64,000 nucleotides of DNA from Gammaproteobacteria bacterium (GCA_004173475.1 SEBU01000001.1:1426001-1490000); one strand, 5' to 3'; shown: positions 9,203 through 19,181, counted from the first letter of the stretch. Numbers and translations are program-made. The notes: generated by a model not told the origin, from the sequence alone.

Positions 9203-11839
9203 TTATTTAACGCGCTGCTTGGCCGTTTTGACATGATCTTGAATCTCTTTATTATTAGGCTCCAACGCTACCGCCTGGTTAAGAATTTCAAGACCTGCTT
9301 TAGCATCACCTCGCTCAACCAAAATCCAACCATAAGTATCTACAACTGACGCGGAATTCGGCGCAATATCGTAGGCCTTTTTAGCGGTCTCTATTGCGCG
9401 ACCATCATTTTGCAAGTAATACAGCCACGCCAAATTATTTAAAGCAATCAGGCTGTTTGGTGAAATAGATATCGCTTTTTCGTACCACTGAACAGCGAGC
9501 TCGTTATGATTCAAGTGCTGCTCTTTCATGGCTTTTAAGGTAGCGCCTCGGGCGCTGTTTGGTAATTTAACAACCCAGTCCTCATAAAATTCATTGAGCG
9601 CATCCGTCATATTATTTTTACCATAATAATCTGCGATACTGGCGGCAACTGTTTCAACAGGTTTAGCGGCCCATGATTTCAAATAAAATTTAATAGCTTC
9701 GTCGGCTTTACCTTCGTTAGCCTTAATAACACCTTGCAAAAAATAACGCACGTTAGCATTGCTTTCCGTTTGTGGAAAACTATCTAATAGCTTTTGCGCT
9801 TCTACGTAATTATGCGACGCTATTTCAACCTCAATTATCTTAACCAGATACTCTGGTTGGCCGGGCATTAGATTCACGGACTTCGAGTAGCTGGTACGCG
9901 CTTCATCCAATTTATTTCTAGCAACTGCATCTTGGCCCTGCATCTGATAAATATCAGCAGCAATTTTTGTAACGTTCGCAGCATTTGAGCTGCGTTTTAA
10001 CGCAGTTTCGATTGTCGTCGACGCTTCGGCCCATTGTTTTTGGTTGGCATAGACCTGCGCTAATACAACTGAAGGTTGCCATAACTCTGCTTGAGAGTTT
10101 TCAATGCTAGTTAGGAAGCTTATCGCTGCATCACGTTTATTATTCGCCAACATTAACTTAATCCAATGTCCGTAGGCGGCAGTAACGCTCGGGTCTGACG
10201 TTATAGCTTGCTGCCAACTATTGATGGCTTTAGGAATATCATTCTGTAATTCACCCAGTTCTGCGATACCAATCAAAGACAGGTATTTGTCGGGAGCGTC
10301 TTTTGCCGCTATCACGCGCTTAAACGCAGCTTCAGCGCCTGAATAATTTTTATTCTGCATTAGGAACCACGCCTCGATAAAATCGCCTCGAGGGTGCTCG
10401 GAAAATTTAGATTTGAACGCAGCTATTTCTTCTTTAACTTTGGAAGCTTGGTTATCGGCAATCAGCGCTTTAAAATAAGCTTGTTGGATGACCAAATCCG
10501 TTGGCTGTTCTTGATACGCTTTACGATATTGCGAAAGGGCCTGATCTTTTTCACCCAGTACCATGTGGCGCTTTGCAAGCGCCAATCGAATACGCTGATT
10601 CGCAGGGTTTAATGCCAGGCTTTTTTCCAGGGCCAGCGCTCCAGGTTCGCTCTTTTCATCACGCCCCAGAAGGGCCATACCATAGGTGGCCAAAATGGTG
10701 GCGTTTTTAGGCTGCTTTTCAGCCGCATCCTTCAAAAGTTTAATGGCATCATCAATTTCGTTATTTTTAAATTTAACTAAGGCGGCAACTTGCAAGACTG
10801 ATGGTGCGGAGGTTTCCGTATCAATAAATTCATTGAACAAAGACGCGGCTTTGTCAGTATCGCCTTTTTGAAATTCAACCATTCCCAATAAAGTAGCTGT
10901 ATTGGTGTCATCGGGAAATTGTTTACGTAACTCAACAAGAATTTTTTCAGCTTCTGAAAAATTTCCTTTTTGATAATGTGCGAGCGCATCATTAAATAAT
11001 TGTTGTGCGGCGTTACCCTCTGGATTAGCTTCAGCTAATTTTTTCTGGTACACCATTGCTTCACTGGTACGCCCTTGACGCACTAATACTTCGGTTAAGA
11101 GCGTAAATATTTTGATGCGATCAGCACTCATGATGTCTGTATCAGGTGCAAGGCTTAAGGCTTTAGTAAGGGATTGTTCAGCCGACGGATAATCCTGTTT
11201 AACCAGCGCTATCTGACCACGCAAAATTAACGCGTTCGTATTATCGGGGTTGGTTTGGACCAGCTTTTCTAATATTGCGTCTGCCTCATCTAATTGGCGA
11301 TGCGTAATTAAATAATTTACTTCGAGCATTTGACGCTCAAGTGGATCGCCTTTGGTTGCGGCAAGCTTGGTTGCTGCATCCTTATATTCTGCATCATTAC
11401 CTAAGTAAGCATTCGCTGTTGCCAATGCAATTAACCAGCGTGAATAATTTTTATCATCTAATGCATTGACGGGATGAGCTTTAAGCATGTCGATGGCTGA
11501 CTGGAATTTTTTATTTCCAGTGTATGCGTTGGCAAGCTCTATGGATACGCCCGGCATATCCTTGATTACACCTTCCAGTAAGGTTTGCGTTGTGCTGTAC
11601 GCCCCAATGCCATTAAATATTTTCGCAAGTTGCACATACCCCTGCGTATTTTTTGCATCCAACTGGATAGCCTTTTTTACTTCGAAAATTGCCGCCTTAA
11701 TTTGGCCCTGGTCAGCATACATTTGTGCGGTTTTCAAATGGCGTGCTGTTTCCGCATCAATATCATTTTTACTCTTGCTACAACTCACTGTAGCGAGCAA
11801 AAAGACAACCACCAATATATTAATTAATGTTCTCACCAT
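9203..11839 (-). CDS. prsT: TPR-repeat lipoprotein PrsT of XrtA/PEP-CTERM EPS loci
   Basis: An 878-residue lipoprotein. A hydrophobic signal (residues 5-19) ends in the lipobox LATVSC, with Cys20 as the lipidated residue. The rest is about twenty tetratricopeptide repeats, recognisable by A-x3-G-x2-A patterns such as AIFEVKKAIQLDAKNTQGYVQLAKIF and ALNNLAWLYYLQN. Length and layout match the PrsT family (TIGR02917), which is found only with exosortase-A-type EPS clusters. It is presumably an outer-membrane lipoprotein scaffold for EPS assembly or export; no biochemical function is established. Final gene of the six-gene minus-strand operon, 23 bases after the beta-barrel gene. Confidence 0.9.
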   Translation of the reverse strand: MVRTLINILVVVFLLATVSCSKSKNDIDAETARHLKTAQMYADQGQIKAAIFEVKKAIQLDAKNTQGYVQLAKIFNGIGAYSTTQTLLEGVIKDMPGVSIELANAYTGNKKFQSAIDMLKAHPVNALDDKNYSRWLIALATANAYLGNDAEYKDAATKLAATKGDPLERQMLEVNYLITHRQLDEADAILEKLVQTNPDNTNALILRGQIALVKQDYPSAEQSLTKALSLAPDTDIMSADRIKIFTLLTEVLVRQGRTSEAMVYQKKLAEANPEGNAAQQLFNDALAHYQKGNFSEAEKILVELRKQFPDDTNTATLLGMVEFQKGDTDKAASLFNEFIDTETSAPSVLQVAALVKFKNNEIDDAIKLLKDAAEKQPKNATILATYGMALLGRDEKSEPGALALEKSLALNPANQRIRLALAKRHMVLGEKDQALSQYRKAYQEQPTDLVIQQAYFKALIADNQASKVKEEIAAFKSKFSEHPRGDFIEAWFLMQNKNYSGAEAAFKRVIAAKDAPDKYLSLIGIAELGELQNDIPKAINSWQQAITSDPSVTAAYGHWIKLMLANNKRDAAISFLTSIENSQAELWQPSVVLAQVYANQKQWAEASTTIETALKRSSNAANVTKIAADIYQMQGQDAVARNKLDEARTSYSKSVNLMPGQPEYLVKIIEVEIASHNYVEAQKLLDSFPQTESNANVRYFLQGVIKANEGKADEAIKFYLKSWAAKPVETVAASIADYYGKNNMTDALNEFYEDWVVKLPNSARGATLKAMKEQHLNHNELAVQWYEKAISISPNSLIALNNLAWLYYLQNDGRAIETAKKAYDIAPNSASVVDTYGWILVERGDAKAGLEILNQAVALEPNNKEIQDHVKTAKQRVK

Positions 11840-11862
11840 GACACCTAAATATGTTGAGTGGA

Positions 11863-13152
11863 CTAAAACGAATAACCCAGGTTAATACCAGCCAATTTTT
11901 CGCGATAGCCGAAAAGCGAATTGTCGTCGGTGCGTTTTTCGTCACTGTAGGATGCTCTTATGCTAAAACTTTTACCAATTCTGTGGGTATAAGCTATAGC
12001 TGAAATTGTGCGCTTGTAATTTTCTCCCAGTAGCTCGCCAGGAAGATGATGATCAGATTGGGTGAAACTCAACGAAAGATTACTCGCTGTAGACAATAAA
12101 TAATCTGCAACTAAATTAACGCCGGTTTCACTAGCGTCTTTATCTATGGATAAATATTCATCTTGCGTCTTAAACAGGCTCGCCGTAACTGTACAACGTT
12201 TGCAGAAAGATGTTGTCGCCCAACGTACGTCCACTCGCTTGCGACTTATTTGACTTGAAAGGTCAATGCCGCCGTCACTGGTGTGGTTACCCATCATTGG
12301 ATTTTTGTTTCCACCACCGAATGATGTATCCGTGAGCTCTTGCGCTACATTAAGGTCGATCGTGTTAGCGCCGGTTTTATAAGTTATTGAAGCAAGATAA
12401 GTCGGATCTTTAAATTTTTCTCCCGCGTCAGTTTCACTTTCGCTCGCACCCGCTTTCAAACTATATGTAATCTGGCGCAAATGCACCGCGTACGTCAAAA
12501 AAGCTGAACGGAGCGTATAGTTAGCTTCCGGAAAAAATTCGAAATCCACATTAGTAGAACTAACATTCAAACCTAGGCTATCTACCTGAGTAATATTGTG
12601 AAGCACACCTAGCGTTCCGCTTGAGCGGGTCGAATTGTTGAACTCATTTTCAAGATACCGGATATCAGAAAAATTTCCTTGTAAAAACGCGGTATCTGCG
12701 GAAGTAAAATGCCAATTTAACTTAGGTGTGGCTGCAAGCACTTCACGCTCTTCCTGATTACTTGTTAGATCCAAGCTGTCAGGTTTATTTAGTAATGTCT
12801 GTCGTGAATGTTCAATTAATAATTCGGCAAACCCTGATGGATGACCCAACTGCAATGCTGAGTGCCCTTCAAGCGTCGATTTATTGGGCTGCGTTTCTTC
12901 CGAAAAGCGGCGGTGAGAAGCGCTGTAATCTGCCTCAAATTTTCCAATATAATTTTCATAGCTAGCGCCAAGGGTAAGATCGTATTGCTCTTGTACTTCT
13001 GAAATTTTATTATCGACTGATTTGTTACCGTTATCGCTGTGAAACGCTGAAGCAGAAATTGAACCAAAATATCCGTCCGCCATAAGCGGTGGCGCTATGA
13101 TAAAAGTAGATGCGAAACAGCCGATTGCTGGGCCAATAACTCTTTTTTTCAT
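11863..13152 (-). CDS. outer-membrane beta-barrel protein, XrtA/PEP-CTERM-associated
   Basis: About 429 residues from the ATG at 13152, preferred over an upstream ATG (13194 frame) because it follows an AGGGGAA ribosome site and begins a normal signal peptide (MKKRVIGPAIGCF...LMADG). The mature part consists of alternating amphipathic beta strands and ends in LGYSF, a C-terminal Phe typical of BamA-inserted barrels. This matches the TIGR03016-type outer-membrane protein found in XrtA EPS clusters. It probably forms the outer-membrane exit or anchor for the polymer; a pore role is inference. The 49-base gap from the kinase-like gene upstream and 23-base gap to prsT support one transcript. Confidence 0.85.
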   Translation of the reverse strand: MKKRVIGPAIGCFASTFIIAPPLMADGYFGSISASAFHSDNGNKSVDNKISEVQEQYDLTLGASYENYIGKFEADYSASHRRFSEETQPNKSTLEGHSALQLGHPSGFAELLIEHSRQTLLNKPDSLDLTSNQEEREVLAATPKLNWHFTSADTAFLQGNFSDIRYLENEFNNSTRSSGTLGVLHNITQVDSLGLNVSSTNVDFEFFPEANYTLRSAFLTYAVHLRQITYSLKAGASESETDAGEKFKDPTYLASITYKTGANTIDLNVAQELTDTSFGGGNKNPMMGNHTSDGGIDLSSQISRKRVDVRWATTSFCKRCTVTASLFKTQDEYLSIDKDASETGVNLVADYLLSTASNLSLSFTQSDHHLPGELLGENYKRTISAIAYTHRIGKSFSIRASYSDEKRTDDNSLFGYREKLAGINLGYSF

Positions 13153-13201
13153 CCCCATTCCCCTATCAGTTGTGGCCCGACTATTGATGCTCACTCAGGC
13201 A

Positions 13202-13975
13202 TCAATAATTGAATACTACGCCGGCGAATTTTTCTTTACCGACCGCATCAACGGCCGCTAAAACTTCGTCTGTTACCGCTTTACCAAAAGGCACAAGCAG
13301 AAGTGCGTGATCACAATAACGTGACAGAATGCGCGCTTCGGTTGACTGCTGTACGGACGGTACATCCAGTACGATAAAACGATCCGGGTAACGCTCTTTT
13401 ATCTCTGCAACAAACCGCTGCATGCGAGTTGAGTTAAAAATTTCTGCTGCAGATTCGCTTGCACCACCTGATGGAATTACGCGCAACCGCTCAACACCCG
13501 TTGCATAAATAATATTTTCGATACGGATGTTGTCATCGGTTAAATATTGGGTAAGGCCCGTATCTATTGGCGTTGCCACATAATTTTCGGCGCTTGGGTT
13601 GTATGGATTGCAATCCACAAAAAGCGCCGTTTTATGCGGGTCCAAAGCGAAAGTTGCGGCCAGGTTAAAACTGAAATTATTCGATGTGCTTGAATCAGTA
13701 ACTGAAGATACTAAAACCACCATGTTGTCGGTTTGGCTTTTCTTCAATAATTTAATTCTAACTTCACGATAAGCATTTAAAAGTTGACGCTGGCGCATAC
13801 CGGTAAAGACGACTTTCTTTTCATAGAACTCATCTTGAGACCATAGCGTGGGCACGGGCATATTTTTAATTTTTTCGAGTTTTTTATGACCCATGACGGC
13901 TTTTTTAACAAGCTCGTCACTTTGCTCAACTAATCCGTCGAAGTTATCTTGGAAGTACGGATCTTTCTTATCCAT
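13202..13975 (-). CDS. BY-kinase-like protein (CpsD/CapB fold) with degenerate P-loop
   Basis: A 257-residue member of the tyrosine-autokinase/ParA-like superfamily, in the position occupied by the XrtA-associated tyrosine autokinase. The fold is clear: a Walker A' aspartate in ALFVDCNPYNPS and a Walker B aspartate in FIVLDVPSV. But Walker A, expected as G-x-G-K-S/T, reads V-T-D-S-S-T-S-N-N-F here, with no lysine and no glycines, so normal ATP binding is unlikely. The C-terminus also lacks a tyrosine cluster; only the final residue is Tyr. It may therefore be a pseudokinase that regulates or docks to the chain-length protein encoded 18 bases upstream. The degeneration is not a frameshift; the frame is intact. 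Confidence 0.8.
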   Translation of the reverse strand: MDKKDPYFQDNFDGLVEQSDELVKKAVMGHKKLEKIKNMPVPTLWSQDEFYEKKVVFTGMRQRQLLNAYREVRIKLLKKSQTDNMVVLVSSVTDSSTSNNFSFNLAATFALDPHKTALFVDCNPYNPSAENYVATPIDTGLTQYLTDDNIRIENIIYATGVERLRVIPSGGASESAAEIFNSTRMQRFVAEIKERYPDRFIVLDVPSVQQSTEARILSRYCDHALLLVPFGKAVTDEVLAAVDAVGKEKFAGVVFNY

Positions 13976-13993
13976 ATGCTGCTCCGGTATCGT

Positions 13994-15511
13994 TTAGTTT
14001 TTTGTTAGTTGCCAAAAAACAACAATAGCCACATAGACCACCATTGCCAGGATTGAACTGCCTACTAAAAAAATCATATCTTTTTTCAACAGGCGATCAC
14101 CAATTGGTGTATTGAAATGCGGAATGCTACCGATCAATTCAACATCAGACGGCAATTGACTTTGCAGTGTTCTCGCCGAGCGCAAGTTGGGATCCAAAAC
14201 GACATAGGCAATCAATAATCCCAAAGGAAATAGCAAACCAATCAAAGGACCTAAAATAGCAAAATGAATAAATTTTAAACCAGATGGACTAAGCGGAAAC
14301 GAAGCTGGCTCTTGAATGCGATAGGTGATCCCTTGGCCCTCAATATCCAATGTCATTGATAAGCGAGCGGTTTCTTTGCGCTCCAGCATTTGTTCATATT
14401 GTTTTTTGGTAACGTCATAATCGCGAGTCAAGTCAGATAGTTGCGCCTGATTTTCTGCAATTCTTTTTTGGCGAAGACCTTCTTCAGCCAACAAATTTTT
14501 AAGTGATTCCATTCGACGGTTTTGCGTTCGCAATTCAACTTCGGCTCCCGACAATTGTTTACGCAATTCCTCGTACAACGGGTTTTGAACCTTATCGGAA
14601 CCGCTGTAAATATCGCCGGACAATTGAAGCTTATCAATCGCAACATCAAGATCAGAAATTTGGCTACGAATGGAAACTATATCCGGATAGCCTTCCTGGT
14701 AACTTAACAGTAATTGTTCGAGCTGCCCTTTCAAAGCCACGCGACGCGCCTTGAGTTCATCTAACTGACCCTTGGTTTGAAGGTACTGCCCTTCACTACC
14801 GATTTCTTTGCGTATGGTATTAATTCGCGCTTGCGACTCTTCGATCGATATTTTGAGAGTATCAATTTCCTGACGCAGATTTGAAATACGTGACGATACG
14901 GCGTCTTCAGTACCGTCCGTATTTTTAGCGTTGAAATTTTTTAATTTATCTTCCGCTGATTCCAACTGGCGCTTGTACATCTGCACCTGAGAGTCGATAA
15001 AGTTAAATGCGCCTACGCTTTCATCACGTTTTTTTCGCGCCGCATCTGTGACAAACACTTTCACAATAGAATTCAGAACTTCAAAAGCACGATCAGGATC
15101 GTTAGCTGTATAACGAACCATGAAGTGGCTGATTTTTCCTTCCTTTTGTACGGAGGTTCCGTTGCGCAATTGGCGAATCACACGATCTTGTTCGGCTTCA
15201 TCGGCTCCATCTTTTAGTAAGCCTGCACCTTTTGCAGCCGCCAACATAATACTACGGGTATAGATGATTTCACTGGCTTGCTCAGAGCGGTCGATTTTTG
15301 TAACTTCCGCCGTGCCTTTTAACAGAGGTTCAATAATGTTGGTTTCGTCGGCGTAAAGAACGACGCTGGTGGAATAGTGCTTGGGCCAAATCAAACCCAA
15401 GCCTAACAGTGAGAAAGATGTTAATAAAAATAAGAGCAAACACCAAAAGCGAAACCGGATAAGTTCTGCCTTTAGTGCAAACAATATGTCGCCCAGATAA
15501 CCTTTATCCAT
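13994..15511 (-). CDS. polysaccharide chain-length determinant (Wzz/GumC-like, XrtA type)
   Basis: A 505-residue polysaccharide co-polymerase. The layout is an N-terminal membrane segment (~residues 22-42, followed by IWPKHYSTSVVLYADE), a long periplasmic domain rich in heptad repeats (~residues 165-400), a Pro-containing second segment (FPLSPSGLKFIHFAILGPLIGLL) and a third hydrophobic segment at the C-terminus. This fits the XrtA-associated chain-length family (TIGR03007). It works with the Wza-like exporter encoded just upstream and the kinase-like protein just downstream to set polymer length across the periplasm. No kinase domain is fused, so the cytosolic partner must be separate. Confidence 0.9.
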   Translation of the reverse strand: MDKGYLGDILFALKAELIRFRFWCLLLFLLTSFSLLGLGLIWPKHYSTSVVLYADETNIIEPLLKGTAEVTKIDRSEQASEIIYTRSIMLAAAKGAGLLKDGADEAEQDRVIRQLRNGTSVQKEGKISHFMVRYTANDPDRAFEVLNSIVKVFVTDAARKKRDESVGAFNFIDSQVQMYKRQLESAEDKLKNFNAKNTDGTEDAVSSRISNLRQEIDTLKISIEESQARINTIRKEIGSEGQYLQTKGQLDELKARRVALKGQLEQLLLSYQEGYPDIVSIRSQISDLDVAIDKLQLSGDIYSGSDKVQNPLYEELRKQLSGAEVELRTQNRRMESLKNLLAEEGLRQKRIAENQAQLSDLTRDYDVTKKQYEQMLERKETARLSMTLDIEGQGITYRIQEPASFPLSPSGLKFIHFAILGPLIGLLFPLGLLIAYVVLDPNLRSARTLQSQLPSDVELIGSIPHFNTPIGDRLLKKDMIFLVGSSILAMVVYVAIVVFWQLTKN

Positions 15512-15559
15512 GAATACTCTCTATTTTACGACTGTGTCATCAAAAACTTGCTCGGTGCT

Positions 15560-16177
15560 TTAGAAAGCACGTTCAGGCACAGTGATGATATCAGAGGGTT
15601 GTAATGGGTAATTGGTCGAAACGTCACCATTGTTAATTAGGTCATCTAATTTAATCGGATATACCTTCACCTCACCATTCACCTTGCGATACAGCTTGGA
15701 TTTATTAGATGAAGCGAACTCATTTGGACCACCGGCAAGCAAAACCAAATCCAACACCGTCATTCCTTCGCGAAACGCTAGCGATTGTGGATTCTTGATA
15801 GCACCGGTGATTCTCACGCGCCGCTGGAAGTCCGAGCTGCTTGAGTTGACCACTATAACGGTAACTTGCGGACTTTTTACATAGCCTGACAAAGCGTTCG
15901 TAATATTTTGCGACAGTTGTACCGCTGTCAGATCGGCGGCAACTATATCGCCCACTAAAGGTAATGTAATTTTCCCGTCAGGCCTTATCTGTGCAGAGCG
16001 CGATAAATCCGCATTACGCCATACATTAATTTCTATGGAGTCACCTACGCCCAAGCGATATTCTTCGTGACTTCCGCCGTCGGAAACCGCTGGCGTGATA
16101 ACTTTGTTGCTTGAGCTGCATGCAACAAGTAGCAAACTGACGAATATCAGTTGTAAAAATTTACTGATGTATTGCAT
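15560..16177 (-). CDS. polysaccharide export lipoprotein (Wza-like)
   Basis: A 205-residue lipoprotein. The signal peptide ends in the lipobox LLVACS. The following ~70 residues (EYRLGVGDSIEINVWRNADLSRSAQIRPDGKITLPLVGDI) are the Poly_export domain, and residues ~125-200 (VRITGAIKNPQSLAFREGMTVLDLVLLAGG) form an SLBB domain. Wza-type proteins form the multimeric outer-membrane channel for group 1 capsule or EPS. It is shorter than E. coli Wza because it lacks extra SLBB copies and the C-terminal helix, as is usual in XrtA loci; the separate beta barrel at 11863-13152 may supply the membrane pore. Gaps to both neighbours are 48 bases. Confidence 0.9.
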   Translation of the reverse strand: MQYISKFLQLIFVSLLLVACSSSNKVITPAVSDGGSHEEYRLGVGDSIEINVWRNADLSRSAQIRPDGKITLPLVGDIVAADLTAVQLSQNITNALSGYVKSPQVTVIVVNSSSSDFQRRVRITGAIKNPQSLAFREGMTVLDLVLLAGGPNEFASSNKSKLYRKVNGEVKVYPIKLDDLINNGDVSTNYPLQPSDIITVPERAF

Positions 16178-16225
16178 AACGCCGTTCCTGTCATTAATAG
16201 TGAATGCGTGTCCTCGATATTGGAA

Positions 16226-17662
16226 TTAATGCACGCCTTTACCGAGCAAAACAATTTCTACCGTCTGAATCATAATTAGCATGTCCATAAAAAAACTATG
16301 ATTTTTCGTGTAATAGAGATCATATTGCAGTTTGTTTTTGGCATCTTCCACTGAGGCGCCGTAAGGGTACTTCAATTGTGCCCATCCCATCAAACCGGGT
16401 TTTACTTTATGCCGCGCTTCGTAAAACGGAATTTGTTGTGCCAAATCTTTTACAAACTCTGGGCGTTCCGGTCTTGGGCCCACAAAACTCATTTGCCCTA
16501 CCAGCACATTGTAAAGCTGGGGGAGTTCGTCGAGCCGCGTATTGCGGATGAAGGCCCCGACTCGCGTAACTCGCGCATCATTCTTTTTCGCCCACACAGC
16601 CTGACCGGCTTTTTCTGCGTCCTGACGCATACTTCTAAACTTATAAATCCTAAAGTGCCTGCCATTCAAACCCACACGCACTTGGTGATAAAGAATCGGG
16701 CCGGGACTCTCAAGCTTTACTGCAAGCGCGGTTAGTAACATGAAAGGCCATAAGACAAGGAAGAATAGGAAAGCGACCAATAAATCAAAAACACGCTTGC
16801 CGACCAATTCGCGTCGCGCATAGCGAAAACCGTCTGAAAATAACATCCAACTTGGTTGCAGCAAGCTGAGCTCAATTTTCCCGAGCTCACGCTCATAAAA
16901 ACTTAACCCATCGCAAGATGGAATCCCGGCCAATTTGCAGTCTAAAAACTGACTGAGAGGAAAAATATCGCCATTGGTATGTCTACGCTCGTCCGGTGAT
17001 ATCACTATTTCAGAAATTCGCTCTTTTTTAACAAAACCTACCCAATCCTTAGGCTCACCAATGACGAGCGCAGTATTCACAAGGATCTTGTCATTTGGAC
17101 TTGGAATACAACCTACAACGCAAACACCCAATGCCTCACCATTAGCGGTCAAATCATTGAGTAATTTTTGAGTGCGCTGACCTGCTCCGTAGATAACAAC
17201 CCGTCGGGTTAAGTTTGCCGTGTCGACAATAGCGATAAATATCAGGCGCGCTGGTAATACTAAAAGAGAGGCAATGATCACAGCCCAGAATCCGACGCGC
17301 TGATCAATCAGCGAATCACCGAATATCAAATTGACTGCAAAAAGAGTCAAACTGCCAAGCAGAAAAAAACTAACCAATGTGCGCAATACCATGCTTGAAA
17401 AGCCTTCGCGCACCATGGAGGTGTAAACCCCCATGGACAAGGTACAGCAGCTAAAGAGTACCGAAAAAAGAATAATCGGAATCCAATTGATTGGCGTACT
17501 GCCGGATAAATAACCGGCGCTACCATCGAAATGTAAGGTCAGATTTTCCGCGAGCCAAATGCTAACACCCAGCAATGCAGCCTCTGCGAGCCCTAGAAAT
17601 AGGTAAGGAAGATGCACATAGTGCTTACTGACACGAATGTAAGACAAACTCGGTTCCTTCAA
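16226..17662 (-). CDS. initiating sugar-phosphate transferase (polyprenyl glycosylphosphotransferase)
   Basis: A 478-residue inner-membrane enzyme that moves a sugar-1-phosphate from a nucleotide sugar to undecaprenyl phosphate, the first step of repeat-unit assembly. The N-terminal half has four to five membrane segments and a CoA-binding-like domain (VVIYGAGQRTQKLLNDL). The catalytic C-terminal domain starts at KRVFDLLVAFLFFLVLWP and contains SPGPILYHQVRVGLNG, KFRSMRQDAE, RNTRLDELPQLYNVL and FVGPRPERPEF, all standard PglC/WcaJ-family motifs. It resembles the XrtA-system type (TIGR03013). First gene of the operon that runs down to prsT. The sugar is not predictable. Confidence 0.9.
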   Translation of the reverse strand: MKEPSLSYIRVSKHYVHLPYLFLGLAEAALLGVSIWLAENLTLHFDGSAGYLSGSTPINWIPIILFSVLFSCCTLSMGVYTSMVREGFSSMVLRTLVSFFLLGSLTLFAVNLIFGDSLIDQRVGFWAVIIASLLVLPARLIFIAIVDTANLTRRVVIYGAGQRTQKLLNDLTANGEALGVCVVGCIPSPNDKILVNTALVIGEPKDWVGFVKKERISEIVISPDERRHTNGDIFPLSQFLDCKLAGIPSCDGLSFYERELGKIELSLLQPSWMLFSDGFRYARRELVGKRVFDLLVAFLFFLVLWPFMLLTALAVKLESPGPILYHQVRVGLNGRHFRIYKFRSMRQDAEKAGQAVWAKKNDARVTRVGAFIRNTRLDELPQLYNVLVGQMSFVGPRPERPEFVKDLAQQIPFYEARHKVKPGLMGWAQLKYPYGASVEDAKNKLQYDLYYTKNHSFFMDMLIMIQTVEIVLLGKGVH

Positions 17663-17713
17663 GCAGGTGATTATTGCTTACTGAACTCGTCCAGCAAGTG
17701 CGAAAAGCGTGTG

Positions 17714-17737
17714 ATTATAGCGAAATTTGTGACAAAT
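17714..17737 (-). promoter_or_regulatory. candidate promoter with palindromic operator for the EPS export operon
   Basis: On the minus strand a consensus TATAAT (17719-17714) lies about 50 bases upstream of the sugar transferase start. Immediately upstream is the 13-base perfect palindrome ATTTGT-G-ACAAAT (17725-17737), in the place where a -10/-35 spacer would be. The -35 element is weak. This arrangement would suit repression or activation of the whole export operon; no regulator gene is adjacent. Confidence 0.4.
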
Positions 17738-17890
17738 ACGCATGCATTCATCCACAGAAGCTATTGTGCTCAATTAAAATTCAAACACTCAAGTTAATAA
17801 GTCCGTTTAGCAGCGTCTTTTTTCAAAATTTTGCCTGACTATGGTAGCCTATGAACCCTCTGGATTTCATCGACTGCTAAGGAATCACCC

Positions 17891-19165
17891 ATGTTTGCCA
17901 GCAATCCCACGATTTGTATCATTGGTTTAGGCTACGTCGGCCTGCCGCTTGCCGTAGAGTTTGGAAAGAAAACAAAAACCATTGGGTTTGATATCAACCA
18001 ACAGCGTGTCAATGAACTCCTCAAAGGACATGACCATACGCTGGAACTCGATTCTGCCGAGTTGAGTGAAGCCACCCAGTTAAGTTATAGCACCAGCGAA
18101 GCCGATATCAAAAATGCTGATGTCTACATAGTCACCGTGCCCACCCCAATCAATTCCGGCAATCAACCTGATCTAAGTCCGCTGGAAAAGGCTTCTGCAC
18201 TGCTGGGCCGCGTGATCGGCAAAAACGCTATAGTGATTTACGAATCGACGGTTTATCCAGGCTGCACCGAAGAAGTTTGTGTTCCAATTATTGAGAAAAC
18301 TTCCGGATTTATCTTTAACAAAGATTTTTATGCGGGCTACAGCCCTGAACGCATCAACCCTGGCGATAAACTTCGTCGGGTCCACAACATTATCAAAATC
18401 ACATCCGGCTCCACACCGGAAGTTGCCGAATACGTTGATCAGCTTTATCGCAAAATTGTTGTTGTAGGCACGCATAAGGCAAGCAGTCTGAAAGTCGCGG
18501 AAGCCGCCAAAGTTATTGAAAACACGCAACGGGACTTAAATATCGCTCTCGTTAACGAGCTTGCATTAATTTTCCACAAGTTAGGAATAGATACACTTGA
18601 AGTATTGGAAGCTGCTGGAACCAAGTGGAATTTTTTACCCTTCCGCCCAGGTTTAGTAGGCGGGCATTGTATTAGCGTTGACCCCTACTATCTCACCTAC
18701 CGCGCACAACAGGCAGGCTATTATCCTGAAGTTATTCTTTCAGGCCGTCGCGTTAACAACAGTATAGGCGCTTTTGTTGCTGAATCCGTTGTAAAAATGA
18801 TGACAAAACGCAAAGTACATGTAGTCGACTCTAAAGTTCTTATCATGGGCCTTACTTTTAAAGAAAACTGCCCCGACCTGCGTAATACCGGCGTAGTAGA
18901 CATCATTGAAGAATTGCAAACATTTAATACCCACGTAGACATTTATGACCCTTGGGCCGATGCAGCCGAAGCACACCATGAGTATGGTGTAAGCCTAATA
19001 GACGCACCGGTGCCGGGAACCTACGACGCAATAATTATTTGCGTGGGCCACGATAAATTTAAAGAAATGGGCGCAGATGGCATCCGCGCACTCGGCAAGC
19101 CTGGGAATGTTTTATTTGACGTGAAGCATATTCTGCCTAAAGCCGCCGTTGATGCTCGTCTCTAA
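17891..19165 (+). CDS. tviB: UDP-N-acetylhexosamine 6-dehydrogenase (TviB/WbpA-like)
   Basis: A 424-residue nucleotide-sugar dehydrogenase that oxidises the C6 hydroxyl of UDP-GlcNAc or UDP-GalNAc twice, using NAD, to the uronic acid. The NAD-binding Rossmann motif is [12 protein letters not shown] at the N-terminus. The catalytic segment [16 protein letters not shown] has the thiohemiacetal Cys at residue 260. The middle [13 protein letters not shown] and the early HTLEL stretch favour the TviB/WbpO subgroup rather than UDP-glucose dehydrogenase. An AAGGA ribosome site lies 7 bases before the ATG. It starts a three-gene operon with the epimerase and a deacetylase. The exact substrate is inference from subgroup similarity. 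Confidence 0.88.
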   Translation: MFASNPTICIIGLGYVGLPLAVEFGKKTKTIGFDINQQRVNELLKGHDHTLELDSAELSEATQLSYSTSEADIKNADVYIVTVPTPINSGNQPDLSPLEKASALLGRVIGKNAIVIYESTVYPGCTEEVCVPIIEKTSGFIFNKDFYAGYSPERINPGDKLRRVHNIIKITSGSTPEVAEYVDQLYRKIVVVGTHKASSLKVAEAAKVIENTQRDLNIALVNELALIFHKLGIDTLEVLEAAGTKWNFLPFRPGLVGGHCISVDPYYLTYRAQQAGYYPEVILSGRRVNNSIGAFVAESVVKMMTKRKVHVVDSKVLIMGLTFKENCPDLRNTGVVDIIEELQTFNTHVDIYDPWADAAEAHHEYGVSLIDAPVPGTYDAIIICVGHDKFKEMGADGIRALGKPGNVLFDVKHILPKAAVDARL

Positions 19166-19181
19166 ATTAGTATAGGTTTTT

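Noticed and set aside
11487-11885. 132-codon antisense frame over the prsT start
   Set aside because: Opposite strand holds the lipobox and TPRs of PrsT; the antisense product resembles nothing.
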